From Candidatus Puniceispirillum sp. (GTDB lineage: Bacteria > Pseudomonadota > Alphaproteobacteria > Puniceispirillales > Puniceispirillaceae): DNA of 23,618 nucleotides. Positions within the stretch are counted from its first letter, which is position 1. Each line of letters opens with the position of its first letter. The notes beneath the pieces are model-generated. The model was not told where the DNA came from and did no database searches. It saw only the letters and a program-made list of their open reading frames with translations. The translations under genes and the position numbers were made by a program. The stretch covers positions 1 through 23,618 of the forward strand of contig JADHLR010000007.1 of the NCBI GenBank assembly GCA_016780525.1, given 5' to 3'. Of the stretch, positions 8,267-15,577 are shown in pieces.

Positions 8267-9127
8267 ATGCAACAGGTACGAAAAGCGATTTTTCCGGTTG
8301 GTGGCCTTGGTACGCGGTTTTTGCCGGCAACCAAAGCCCTGCCAAAAGAAATGCTGACCGTTGTTGATAAACCGCTGATCCAATATGCGGTTGAAGAAGC
8401 CGCAGACGCCGGAATTGAGGAATTTATTTTTGTCACCGGCCGCAATAAATCAGCCATCGAAGATCATTTTGACCATTCTGTCGAATTAGAAGCCACGCTG
8501 GCCGCCAAAGGTAAGACGCAGGCACTTGACATGGTGCAGCAAATGATGCGCAACCCGGGGTCAGTTATCTATGTACGCCAGCAGGAACCAGCCGGTCTCG
8601 GGCATGCGGTATGGTGCGCCCGCCATCTGGCGCAATCCGAACCTGTTGCCGTGCTGCTTGCCGATGATCTGATCCTTGGTACCGGCTGTCTTGGTGAAAT
8701 GATATCAGCCTATAACGGCGGCAATATGGTCGCGGTGATGGATGTACCGCAAAATGAGACCGCGTCTTATGGCATCGTCACACCGGGGGCAGATGATGGC
8801 CGCATTGTCGAGGTCAATGGGCTGGTCGAAAAACCATCGCCCAAGGATGCCCCGTCAAATATCGCCGTTGTTGGCCGTTATATTATTGAGCCTGGTGTGT
8901 TTACCCATCTTGACCGGCAGGAACAGGGTGCCGGCGGTGAAATTCAACTCACCGATTCACTGGCCCGACAAATTGGTGAAGTGCCGTTTAGCGGCTTGCG
9001 GTTTTCAGGCGAGCGGTTTGATTGCGGATCCAAAATAGGCTTTTTGCAGGCCAATATCGCGTTTGCGCTACAGCGCGACGAACTGGGGCAGCATCTGAAA
9101 AGCTGGCTGACAGAGCGGGTAAAATGA
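8267..9127 (+). CDS. galU: UTP--glucose-1-phosphate uridylyltransferase
   Basis: A 286-residue enzyme that makes UDP-glucose from UTP and glucose-1-phosphate in the cytoplasm. The N-terminus carries the nucleotidyltransferase signature (FPVGGLGTRFLPATKALPKE) with the conserved KEML lysine region. Later motifs are EPAGLGHAVWCAR, VLLADDLI (the metal-binding Asp), VNGLVEKPSP and GGEIQLTDSLA, all typical of GalU. AGGGA about 7 nt before the ATG is a good ribosome binding site. The stop overlaps the next start as ATGA, indicating translational coupling to the mutase gene. The mutase can supply its substrate glucose-1-phosphate, and the divergent ugd consumes its product. Confidence 0.97.
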   Translation: MQQVRKAIFPVGGLGTRFLPATKALPKEMLTVVDKPLIQYAVEEAADAGIEEFIFVTGRNKSAIEDHFDHSVELEATLAAKGKTQALDMVQQMMRNPGSVIYVRQQEPAGLGHAVWCARHLAQSEPVAVLLADDLILGTGCLGEMISAYNGGNMVAVMDVPQNETASYGIVTPGADDGRIVEVNGLVEKPSPKDAPSNIAVVGRYIIEPGVFTHLDRQEQGAGGEIQLTDSLARQIGEVPFSGLRFSGERFDCGSKIGFLQANIAFALQRDELGQHLKSWLTERVK

Positions 9128-10506
9128 ACAAACATAATTTTGCACCAACAATCTTACGCGCCTATGACATCCGCGGTATTTATCAGGACACATTAACCGA
9201 GGCTGACGCGCATGCCATCGGCATGGCCTTCATTGCCACGCTTCGCCAGCGCGGCCATGGTGTTACGGTTGCGGTTGGCCGGGATGGACGCTTGTCATCG
9301 CCGGCGCTTGCCGCTGCGCTGATTGACGGGCTGGTGCAGGCTGGTGGCGAGGTGCGGGATATCGGCTGCGGGCCGACGCCGATGCTGTATTTTGCCGGTG
9401 TCACATGGCAATGCGACGGGGCCATTCAGGTTACCGGCTCGCATAATCCGCCAACCCATAATGGCTTTAAAATGGTGATGAATGGGAAATCATTTTTTGG
9501 CGATGATATCCAGCAGCTTGGTCAAGTCAGCGCCGCCGGAGTAGCCAATGGGGACGGCGGCAGCGTCACTGAAACAGCGATTTTTGATGATTATGTAAAC
9601 CGGCTTTTGCAGCAAGCCGACGCCGGGGATTTGTCGATTGTCTGGGATTGTGGCAATGGCGCGGCTGGCCCGGCGACTGTCGCCATGACGCAAAAACTGA
9701 CCGGAACGCATCAGGTTTTATTCGCCGATATTGACGGTCATTTTCCGAATCATCATCCAAACCCGGTAGATCCGGCGACATTGGATATCTTGCGCCGCGC
9801 GGTTGCCGATTCCAGTGCCGCCATTGGGATTGGATTTGACGGTGATGGTGATCGTATTGGCGTAGTTGATGCGAAAGGCCGGCAGGTGCCGGGTGATTTT
9901 TTGACGGCCTATCTGGCGCAGGATATTTTGGCACGCCACCCGGCCGCGCCGGTTATTCTGGATGTCAAATCATCCGATATGGCGGTCAATCTGATCACAC
10001 AATCCGGGGGTGACGCGCAAATCTGGAAAACCGGTCATAGCCATATGAAAAAACGCATGGCGGAAATTCATGCACCAATTGCCGGCGAAATGTCCGGGCA
10101 TATTTTTATCGCCGATGATTTTTATGGTTTTGATGATGCGCTGTATGTAGCAATCCGGGTGATCAGCCAGATGGTGCGTAGCGGACAGTCAATCACCGAT
10201 TTTGTTGATAAGTTGCCAGCCCAGCATGCCACCCCGGAAATGCATATTGCCTGCTCGGATACTGAAAAATTTCCGCTCATCGAGCGTCTGGCAGCGCATG
10301 TGAAAACAAGTTACGACAGCCGGGATCTGACATTGATTGATGGTGTGCGGGTGCGCACCAGCGATGGCTGGTGGCTGGTGCGTGCGTCAAATACCGAGGC
10401 CGCGCTTGTCGTGCGGGCCGAAGGCAGCAACCCCGACGCGCTCGACAGACTTATCAAAAATATCGAGTCTGCGCTTGCCGCCGCCGGCATGAATTGGCGC
10501 GTTTAA
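9124..10506 (+). CDS. manB: Phosphomannomutase/phosphoglucomutase
   Basis: A 460-residue alpha-D-phosphohexomutase that interconverts hexose-6-phosphate and hexose-1-phosphate. The N-terminal ILRAYDIRGIY starts domain 1. The phosphoserine loop is TGSHNPP with Ser106, the metal loop is DGDGDR with Asp239, 241 and 243, the sugar-binding loop is GEMSGHIF, and the phosphate-binding loop is VRASNTEAALVVRAEGS. Length and motifs are those of bifunctional AlgC/ManB-type enzymes, but mannose versus glucose preference cannot be read here. The frame stays open back to 9022, but ATG at 9124, overlapping the galU stop, gives the normal N-terminus and is chosen. Its coupling to galU suggests that supplying glucose-1-phosphate is at least one role. 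The symbol is a family name rather than proven orthology. Confidence 0.92.
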   Translation: MNKHNFAPTILRAYDIRGIYQDTLTEADAHAIGMAFIATLRQRGHGVTVAVGRDGRLSSPALAAALIDGLVQAGGEVRDIGCGPTPMLYFAGVTWQCDGAIQVTGSHNPPTHNGFKMVMNGKSFFGDDIQQLGQVSAAGVANGDGGSVTETAIFDDYVNRLLQQADAGDLSIVWDCGNGAAGPATVAMTQKLTGTHQVLFADIDGHFPNHHPNPVDPATLDILRRAVADSSAAIGIGFDGDGDRIGVVDAKGRQVPGDFLTAYLAQDILARHPAAPVILDVKSSDMAVNLITQSGGDAQIWKTGHSHMKKRMAEIHAPIAGEMSGHIFIADDFYGFDDALYVAIRVISQMVRSGQSITDFVDKLPAQHATPEMHIACSDTEKFPLIERLAAHVKTSYDSRDLTLIDGVRVRTSDGWWLVRASNTEAALVVRAEGSNPDALDRLIKNIESALAAAGMNWRV

Positions 10507-10513
10507 TGTGGGC

Positions 10514-10542
10514 TTGAAAGCACCGGTAGCTTGAGCTAGAAA
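10514..10542 (+). promoter_or_regulatory. Candidate glcB promoter
   Basis: TTGAAA (10514-10519) and TAGAAA (10537-10542) are separated by 17 bp in the 127-bp gap before malate synthase. They match consensus at 5 of 6 and 4 of 6 positions. The gap and this element suggest glcB has its own promoter rather than depending on galU. Confidence 0.35.
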
Positions 10543-10623
10543 GACGCTATTACAGGCTTGCTTGATAGTAGATTTGCTGGCGACGCCATTTCTCGACATT
10601 TCTGATCTCAGCATTGCTGAGCT

Positions 10624-10627
10624 GGAG
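10624..10627 (+). promoter_or_regulatory. Ribosome binding site choosing the glcB start
   Basis: GGAG sits 6 nt before ATG 10634. The frame is open 24 codons further upstream from an ATT codon, but the family N-terminus and this site favour 10634. Confidence 0.65.
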
Positions 10628-10633
10628 CACATC

Positions 10634-12802
10634 ATGACGACAACAATTTCCCATGGCGGTCTGACGATCGCGAGCGAACTTTACAATTTTGTAAATGACG
10701 ATCTTTTGAATGGTGCAGCCATTACATCACAGGAATTTTGGGATGGGTTTGATGCTGCGGTACATCGTTTGGCGCCAAAAAATGCCGCGTTACTGGCTCA
10801 TCGCGGCAAATTGCAGGCGCAGATTGATGACTGGCTAAAGCAACATGCCGCCGGCGGTATTGATCAGGCCGCCTATGAACTATTTTTGACCGAGATTGGC
10901 TATCTGTGCAAAGACGGCCCAGATTTTACCATCGACACCGCCAATGTGGATGCCGAGATTGCAACAATTGCCGGGCCACAGCTTGTCGTTCCGGTGACCA
11001 ATGCGCGCTATGCGTTGAATGCGGCAAATGCCAGATGGGGCAGTTTATATGACGCCCTCTATGGAACTGATGCGCTTTCGGAAGATGACGGTGCGACCCG
11101 CAGCGGCGGCTATAACCCGGCACGCGGTGCCAAAGTGATTGCGTTTGTGCGCAACATTTTAAACGAAGCGGTGCCACTGGCACCGGCAAGCTGGGATGAC
11201 GTGACCGGCCTGTCGGTTGTCGATGGCGGTTTGCAGATTACGGTTGGTGCCAACACCGCCGCACTGGCAGATGCCAGCCAGTTTGTTGGTCATACCGGCG
11301 CGGCAGATGCGCCGGACTCAGTGATCCTGATCAATAATGGTTTGCATTTTGAAATTATCATTGACGCCAGTGGTGCCATTGGCCGCGCTGACAAGGCGCA
11401 TATCAATGATGTTCTGGCCGAATCTGCATTAACCAGCATCATCGATCTGGAAGATTCGATTGCCGCGGTTGACGCCGAAGACAAGGTCCTGACCTATCGT
11501 AACTGGCTCGAATTGATGCGCGGCACGCTGACCGAGACATTCGAAAAAGGCGGCAAATCACTGACCCGCAAGCTGCATAGTGACAAACCCTATATTGCCG
11601 CGGATGGCCAGCAGAAACAGTTGCGTGGACGGGCATTGATGCTGGTGCGCAATGTCGGGCATCTTATGACCAATCCGGCGATCACCATGTCGAATGGCGA
11701 AGAGATTCCCGAAGGCATCATGGATGCGTTTATGACCGTTGCCGGCGCCTTGCCGGATTTTGCTGACAAGCGCAATTCGCTGACCGGCTCGATCTATATC
11801 GTCAAACCAAAACTGCATGGCCCGGAAGAAGTCGCCTTTGCTGTTGAAATTTTTGAGGCGGTTGAAGATCTGTTCAAGTTGGCCAAAAACACCATCAAAA
11901 TTGGCATTATGGATGAAGAACGCCGCACCACAGTTAATTTGAGAGAATGTATCCGCGAAGCCAAATCACGGGTCGCCTTTATCAATACCGGCTTCCTTGA
12001 TCGCACCGGTGACGAGATTCACACATCAATGGATGCCGGTGCGATGATCCGTAAAGGCGACATGAAAGCATCGACATGGATTGCCGCTTATGAAGACTGG
12101 AATGTCGATATCGGGCTGGCCTGTGGATTTAGTGGCCGTGCACAGATTGGCAAAGGCATGTGGGCCATGCCAGATATGATGGCGGCGATGATCGAACAGA
12201 AAATCGGCCACCCGCAAGCGGGCGCAAATACCGCCTGGGTGCCATCACCAACCGCCGCCACTTTGCATGCGTTGCATTATCATAAGGTTGATGTGTTTGC
12301 CAGACAGGCTGAACTGGCCAGCCGTGAACGTGCCAGCCGCAGCGACATTCTAACGGTGCCGGTGGCAAGCCGGCCAAATTGGAATGACGACGATATCCAC
12401 GCCGAATTGCGGAATAATGCACAAGGCATATTGGGCTATGTTGTGCGCTGGATTGATCAGGGTGTGGGCTGTTCAAAAGTGCCTGATATCCACGATGTCG
12501 GGCTGATGGAAGACCGCGCAACCCTGCGTATTTCATCACAACATATTGCCAACTGGCTGTATCATGGCGTCTGCGATGAAGCGCTGGTGCTTGCGGTGAT
12601 GAAGGAAATGGCCGCGGTTGTTGACCGGCAAAATAGTGACGATCCGGCTTATCAGCCGATGGCCGGTAATTTTGAACATTCAATTGCTTTTAAAGCCGCC
12701 TGCGATCTGGTGTTTGAGGGTCGGCAACAGCCATCTGGATATACCGAGCCGGTTTTGCACGCACGGCGTCTGCAAAAGAAAGCCGAGATTGCGGCATCCT
12801 GA
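10634..12802 (+). CDS. glcB: Malate synthase G
   Basis: A 722-residue protein, the length of malate synthase isoform G (E. coli GlcB is 723), which condenses glyoxylate and acetyl-CoA to malate. Recognisable segments in order are the N-terminal GGLTIASELYNFVNDDLL, the barrel segment SIIDLEDSIAAVDAEDK, then GIMDEERRTTVNLRECI with the catalytic acidic residues, the segment FINTGFLDRTGDEIHTSMDAG, and the C-terminal domain ending HARRLQKKAEIAAS. The isoform-A insertion pattern is absent. No isocitrate lyase or glycolate oxidase gene lies in the window, so whether it serves the glyoxylate shunt or glycolate/purine-derived glyoxylate cannot be decided. A strong terminator follows 38 bp after the stop. 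Confidence 0.97.
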   Translation: MTTTISHGGLTIASELYNFVNDDLLNGAAITSQEFWDGFDAAVHRLAPKNAALLAHRGKLQAQIDDWLKQHAAGGIDQAAYELFLTEIGYLCKDGPDFTIDTANVDAEIATIAGPQLVVPVTNARYALNAANARWGSLYDALYGTDALSEDDGATRSGGYNPARGAKVIAFVRNILNEAVPLAPASWDDVTGLSVVDGGLQITVGANTAALADASQFVGHTGAADAPDSVILINNGLHFEIIIDASGAIGRADKAHINDVLAESALTSIIDLEDSIAAVDAEDKVLTYRNWLELMRGTLTETFEKGGKSLTRKLHSDKPYIAADGQQKQLRGRALMLVRNVGHLMTNPAITMSNGEEIPEGIMDAFMTVAGALPDFADKRNSLTGSIYIVKPKLHGPEEVAFAVEIFEAVEDLFKLAKNTIKIGIMDEERRTTVNLRECIREAKSRVAFINTGFLDRTGDEIHTSMDAGAMIRKGDMKASTWIAAYEDWNVDIGLACGFSGRAQIGKGMWAMPDMMAAMIEQKIGHPQAGANTAWVPSPTAATLHALHYHKVDVFARQAELASRERASRSDILTVPVASRPNWNDDDIHAELRNNAQGILGYVVRWIDQGVGCSKVPDIHDVGLMEDRATLRISSQHIANWLYHGVCDEALVLAVMKEMAAVVDRQNSDDPAYQPMAGNFEHSIAFKAACDLVFEGRQQPSGYTEPVLHARRLQKKAEIAAS

Positions 12803-12840
12803 CTGCGGCTTATTTAAGGCAGACATTCACAAAATTAATA

Positions 12841-12874
12841 AAAACAGCGTCGGTCGATCCGGCGCTGTTTTTTT
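12841..12874. terminator. Bidirectional intrinsic terminator between glcB and ccrM
   Basis: The stem pairs AAAACAGCG (12841-12849) with CGCTGTTTT (12863-12871). It continues inward through a T-G pair and CGG/CCG to a 5-nt loop TCGAT. A run of seven T follows on the plus strand for glcB. The minus strand reads TTTTTATTAATTTT after the stem, so it can also stop ccrM transcripts. Confidence 0.9.
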
Positions 12875-12939
12875 AGTTCCCAATCTTTTTTTAGTTCCCG
12901 GTCTTTTTTAGCGCCCTCCTATTTTTAGCGCCCTGCCTA
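12868..12939. repeat. Four-unit 18-bp tandem array at the glcB/ccrM junction
   Basis: Four units of exactly 18 bp run from the terminator T-tract to the ccrM stop codon: 12868-12885, 12886-12903, 12904-12921 and 12922-12939. Units 1 and 2 (TTTTTTTAGTTCCCAATC and the same with GGTC) differ at 2 positions. Units 3 and 4 share TTTTTAGCGCCCT. Each unit has a T5-7 tract. The last unit supplies the ccrM stop (TAG, read on the minus strand at 12937-12939). Confidence 0.85.
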
Positions 12940-14022
12940 ATGCGTTGTTGAGTCTTTATTTTCGGCGCGTATCTGGTTGCGCAGATCATCAATTACAACG
13001 CGCTTGCCGGCTTTTTCAACATGCCAGAATGTCCAGCCATTACAAGATGGCAGATTTTGCAATTTCGCCCCCAAAACATGGATCGAGCCGGATTGTTTGT
13101 CATCCGCAAGCAAAGACCCATCGGCCCGCACTTGTGCGGAAAATCGATTGCGTGAATCAAACAGCCTGTCACCGGGCTGCAGCAATCCGCGTTCAATTAA
13201 GTTGCCAAAGGGAATTTTTGGCAAGGCCCGTCGCGGCGGTGTTTCAAGAAGATCCTGTGCGTCAATCGGCGTCACCGCAGCGATACGCTGGCGGGCAATT
13301 TCAACATAAGCCGCATCCTGTTCAATGCCGATAAAATTACGGCTCAGCTTTTTCGCTACCGCACCGGTGGTGCCAGAGCCAAAAAACGGATCCAGAATCA
13401 CATCACCGCGCCGCGTCGACGCCAGAATAACCCGCGCCAGCAAGCTTTCCGGCTTTTGGGTCGGATGCGCCTTTTTTCCATCCGCCTGTTTCAGCCGCTC
13501 GGCACCGGTGCATAGCGGCAATTCCCAGTCAGAACGCATCTGCAAATCGTCATTCAATGCTTTCATCGCTTCATAATTAAATACATGGCGTGATTTTTGT
13601 GAGCGCGCCGCCCAGATCAATGTTTCATGCGCATTGGTAAACCGGCGGCCACGGAAATTTGGCATCGGGTTGGTCTTGCGCCATACAACATCATTCAAAA
13701 TCCAGTAATCCAAATCCTGTAATATCGTGCCAACACGGAAAATATTGTGATAGCTGCCAATCACCCAGACGGCACCATCTGGTTTCAGCACCCGCCGCGC
13801 CTCAGCCAGCCAGATCTTGGTAAAGGCATCATAGGCGGCAAATGAGTCAAACTGATCCCACGCATCTTTCACCGCATCAACATGGGTTTGGTCTGGACGT
13901 GACAGATCCCCCGATAATTGCAAATTATACGGCGGATCAGCAAAAACCAGATCGACCGATTGATCGGCAAGACCGCGCAATGCGGTCAGGCAATCACCAT
14001 GGATAATATCATTCACTGCCAC
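12937..14022 (-). CDS. ccrM: Cell-cycle DNA adenine methyltransferase, CcrM type (GANTC)
   Basis: A 361-residue beta-class N6-adenine methyltransferase. Motif IV DPPY is at residues 29-32 in ADPPYNLQLSGDL. The S-adenosylmethionine motif I, DPFFGSGTTGA, comes later (about residue 211), the order of the beta class. The N-terminal region (SGDLSRPDQTHVDAVKDAWDQFDSFAAYDAF) is strongly CcrM-like. The last 90 or so residues form the extra domain that distinguishes CcrM from simple HinfI-like enzymes (PGDRLFDSRNRFSAQVRADGSL, NGWTFWHVE). CcrM methylates GANTC and times replication-linked transcription in alphaproteobacteria. The start is GTG at 14022 with AAGGG 8 nt upstream; an in-frame GTG two codons later is possible. 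A 262-bp leader separates it from rnhB, so it probably has its own promoter. No cognate restriction gene is adjacent, consistent with an orphan regulatory enzyme. Confidence 0.95.
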   Translation of the reverse strand: MAVNDIIHGDCLTALRGLADQSVDLVFADPPYNLQLSGDLSRPDQTHVDAVKDAWDQFDSFAAYDAFTKIWLAEARRVLKPDGAVWVIGSYHNIFRVGTILQDLDYWILNDVVWRKTNPMPNFRGRRFTNAHETLIWAARSQKSRHVFNYEAMKALNDDLQMRSDWELPLCTGAERLKQADGKKAHPTQKPESLLARVILASTRRGDVILDPFFGSGTTGAVAKKLSRNFIGIEQDAAYVEIARQRIAAVTPIDAQDLLETPPRRALPKIPFGNLIERGLLQPGDRLFDSRNRFSAQVRADGSLLADDKQSGSIHVLGAKLQNLPSCNGWTFWHVEKAGKRVVIDDLRNQIRAENKDSTTH

Positions 14023-14080
14023 AAAACCGGCCCTTTATGCATCAGATTAAACTGTTATCATTACGCTGCGCTCTCTAAAA

Positions 14081-14085
14081 GAATC
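14081..14085. promoter_or_regulatory. GANTC site in the ccrM upstream region
   Basis: GAATC is the only GANTC match between rnhB and ccrM, about 60 bp before the ccrM start. In Caulobacter, methylation of GANTC sites in the ccrM leader affects its promoter. A similar feedback here is inferred only. Confidence 0.35.
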
Positions 14086-14129
14086 ACATAATTGATATAA
14101 GTCAATCAGTTATCGGGACTTTTTCAAGT

Positions 14130-14147
14130 GACACAATATATAGTGTC
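14130..14147. promoter_or_regulatory. 18-bp imperfect palindrome upstream of ccrM
   Basis: GACACAATATATAGTGTC is symmetric apart from one A-A pair: arms GACAC/GTGTC around an AT-rich centre. It lies 108 bp before the ccrM start. On the minus strand it contains TATATT, which could be a -10 element. It may be an operator or promoter for ccrM. Confidence 0.4.
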
Positions 14148-14213
14148 TGTTTTTGGAAAAATAGCATTGATCTAGTGGGCCGGATTTTGCCAGCTGCGCC
14201 GTCCGCATAATTT

Positions 14214-14235
14214 GCGCTGAATATGCTGACAGCGC
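14214..14235. other. Inverted repeat downstream of rnhB
   Basis: GCGCTG (14214-14219) and CAGCGC (14230-14235) form a 6-bp GC-rich stem with a 10-nt loop, 50 bp past the rnhB stop. There is no T-run on either strand, so it is not a classic intrinsic terminator. It might protect or pause the rnhB transcript end. Confidence 0.35.
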
Positions 14236-14284
14236 CGGGTGTGTCGCTATGGTTTTTCACCGGAGGAATTATTTATCGGTACAA

Positions 14285-14935
14285 TTATTCACTGGTGTCA
14301 TTGGCGGCCTCACATAACCGCCTTATCGGCGCAAAGCTGCGGCGGTGATGCGGCGACACCCCATGTATGGCAAGCGCTTGTTGATGCTGGCGGGTGCCAT
14401 AGCCACTATTCTGCCGCCAGCCATATGCGGGCCAGTCTGCATCGAGTGCCTGCATGATCGTGTCACGGCTGTGTTTGGCAATGATGGATGCACCGGCAAT
14501 CGACAAGGATTTGCTATCGCCGCGCACCACCGGCTGGCTGGGACAGGGCATGTCTTTTGGCAATAGCGGGCCGTCAATCAGCGCATATGCCGGGCCAGCA
14601 AAGCCGGCATCCTGCAGCTGGCTGATCACCCCTCTTGCTGCTTCTGCCATGGCCATTAATGTGGTCTGCACGACGCCCCATTGATCAATCACATCGACAT
14701 CTTTGGAAATGGTGCAATAGAGCTGTGGCGGCATTTGCAGAAGGGCTGCCAGGCTGGCACGGCGAGCCGGTTTCAATTTTTTGGAATCATTAATATCATC
14801 CGGGAGCTGGCCATAGCCATGCGGGTTCAGCCATAACGCTGTCACCGTTACCGGCCCGGCCCAGGGGCCACGTCCGGCCTCATCAATGCCAATCACATGG
14901 CTGTCGCATCCTGTCTCGAGGGTTAAGTCAGGCAT
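14285..14935 (-). CDS. rnhB: Ribonuclease HII
   Basis: A 216-residue RNase HII, which cuts RNA in RNA-DNA hybrids and at single ribonucleotides in DNA. The signature GIDEAGRGPWAGPV contains Asp18 and Glu19. The further acidic residues of the DEDD site are in ALIDGPLLP and, after SIAGASIIAKHSRD, the Asp of that motif. NDSKKL is the conserved substrate loop. The tail (YGTRQHQQAL, GVSPHHRRSFAP) is typical of RnhB. The ATG overlaps the stop of the preceding moaB-like gene as TAATG, so translation is probably coupled. ccrM lies 262 bp downstream on the same strand, and rnhB next to ccrM is an arrangement I recall from other alphaproteobacteria. Confidence 0.96.
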   Translation of the reverse strand: MPDLTLETGCDSHVIGIDEAGRGPWAGPVTVTALWLNPHGYGQLPDDINDSKKLKPARRASLAALLQMPPQLYCTISKDVDVIDQWGVVQTTLMAMAEAARGVISQLQDAGFAGPAYALIDGPLLPKDMPCPSQPVVRGDSKSLSIAGASIIAKHSRDTIMQALDADWPAYGWRQNSGYGTRQHQQALAIHGVSPHHRRSFAPIRRLCEAANDTSE

Positions 14936-15495
14936 TATCCGCCGCGACGTGTGACCGCAGATTCGGTAAGGCGCGGCATAATTTCGACAAAATTACAGGG
15001 CCGGTGGCGGATATCGAGCTGGTAGCGCAAAATTTCGTCCCAGGCATCGCGGCAGGCAGATGGCGACCCCGGTAAAGCAAACAGATAGGTGCCACCGGCG
15101 ACCCCGGCCACAGCCCGCGACTGGATCGTTGAGGTGCCAATTTTCTGAAACGACACATAGCGGAAAATTTCACCAAATCCCTCTATTTCCTTTTCAAAAA
15201 TAGAACGAAATGCCTCTGGCGTACCATCACGCCCGGTCAGCCCGGTGCCGCCCGTCGCAATCACCACGTCAATCGATGCATCATCAACCCAGTTTTTGAC
15301 AATGGCTGTAATGGCGTCAAAATCATCTGTGACAATGCGGCGGTCAGCCAGATTATGACCATCGTCTGCCACCCGGCCAACCAGCACATCGCCAGACCGG
15401 TCATCGTCAAGGCTGCGCGAGTCAGACACCGTTAAAACAGCAATATTGACGGCAACAAAGGGTACTGATTTATCAATGCGTTTATCGTGATCCAT
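14935..15495 (-). CDS. moaB: Molybdenum cofactor biosynthesis protein B (MoaB/MogA family)
   Basis: A 186-residue protein of the MoaB/MogA molybdopterin-binding fold, involved in adenylylation of molybdopterin or a related step. TVSDSR (residues 22-27) starts the conserved core. The nucleotide and molybdopterin loop TGGTG (81-85) is followed by LTGRDGTPEAF, and later come QSRAVAGVAGGTYLFALPGSPSAC and ILRYQLDIRHRPCNF, typical of MoaB. The family includes inactive members, and sequence alone does not separate MoaB from MogA roles. ATG at 15495 has AGGA 7 nt upstream. The stop overlaps the rnhB start by one base. No other molybdenum-cofactor gene is in the window. A degenerate 15-bp repeat fills most of the gap upstream. 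Confidence 0.92.
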   Translation of the reverse strand: MDHDKRIDKSVPFVAVNIAVLTVSDSRSLDDDRSGDVLVGRVADDGHNLADRRIVTDDFDAITAIVKNWVDDASIDVVIATGGTGLTGRDGTPEAFRSIFEKEIEGFGEIFRYVSFQKIGTSTIQSRAVAGVAGGTYLFALPGSPSACRDAWDEILRYQLDIRHRPCNFVEIMPRLTESAVTRRGG

Positions 15496-15507
15496 CGATC
15501 TATCCTC

Positions 15508-15566
15508 GGCTGACTATTATTGGGGCGACTATAGTTGAGCTGCCTATCTTTGGCCGACTAAAGTTA
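15508..15566. repeat. Degenerate 15-bp tandem repeat between slt and moaB
   Basis: Four units align to a consensus near GGCYGACTATAGTTG: 15508-15522, 15523-15537, 15538-15551 and 15552-15566. Pairwise identity is about 11-12 of 15, and the third unit is one base short. A partial fifth unit (GGCTGA) follows. The array occupies nearly all of the 82-bp gap. Confidence 0.65.
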
Positions 15567-15577
15567 GGCTGAAGACG

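Noticed and set aside
12129..12683. Minus-strand ORF of 184 codons
   Set aside because: It lies wholly inside glcB, has a composition typical of an antisense reading frame and shows no recognisable domain.
14214..14235. Hairpin after rnhB as an intrinsic terminator
   Set aside because: The stem is only 6 bp with a 10-nt loop and no T-run follows on either strand; kept only as an inverted repeat.
14239..14457. Plus-strand ORF with a nearby GGAGGAATT
   Set aside because: The purine-rich sequence lies inside the ORF, the frame is antisense to rnhB, and the peptide shows no family features.
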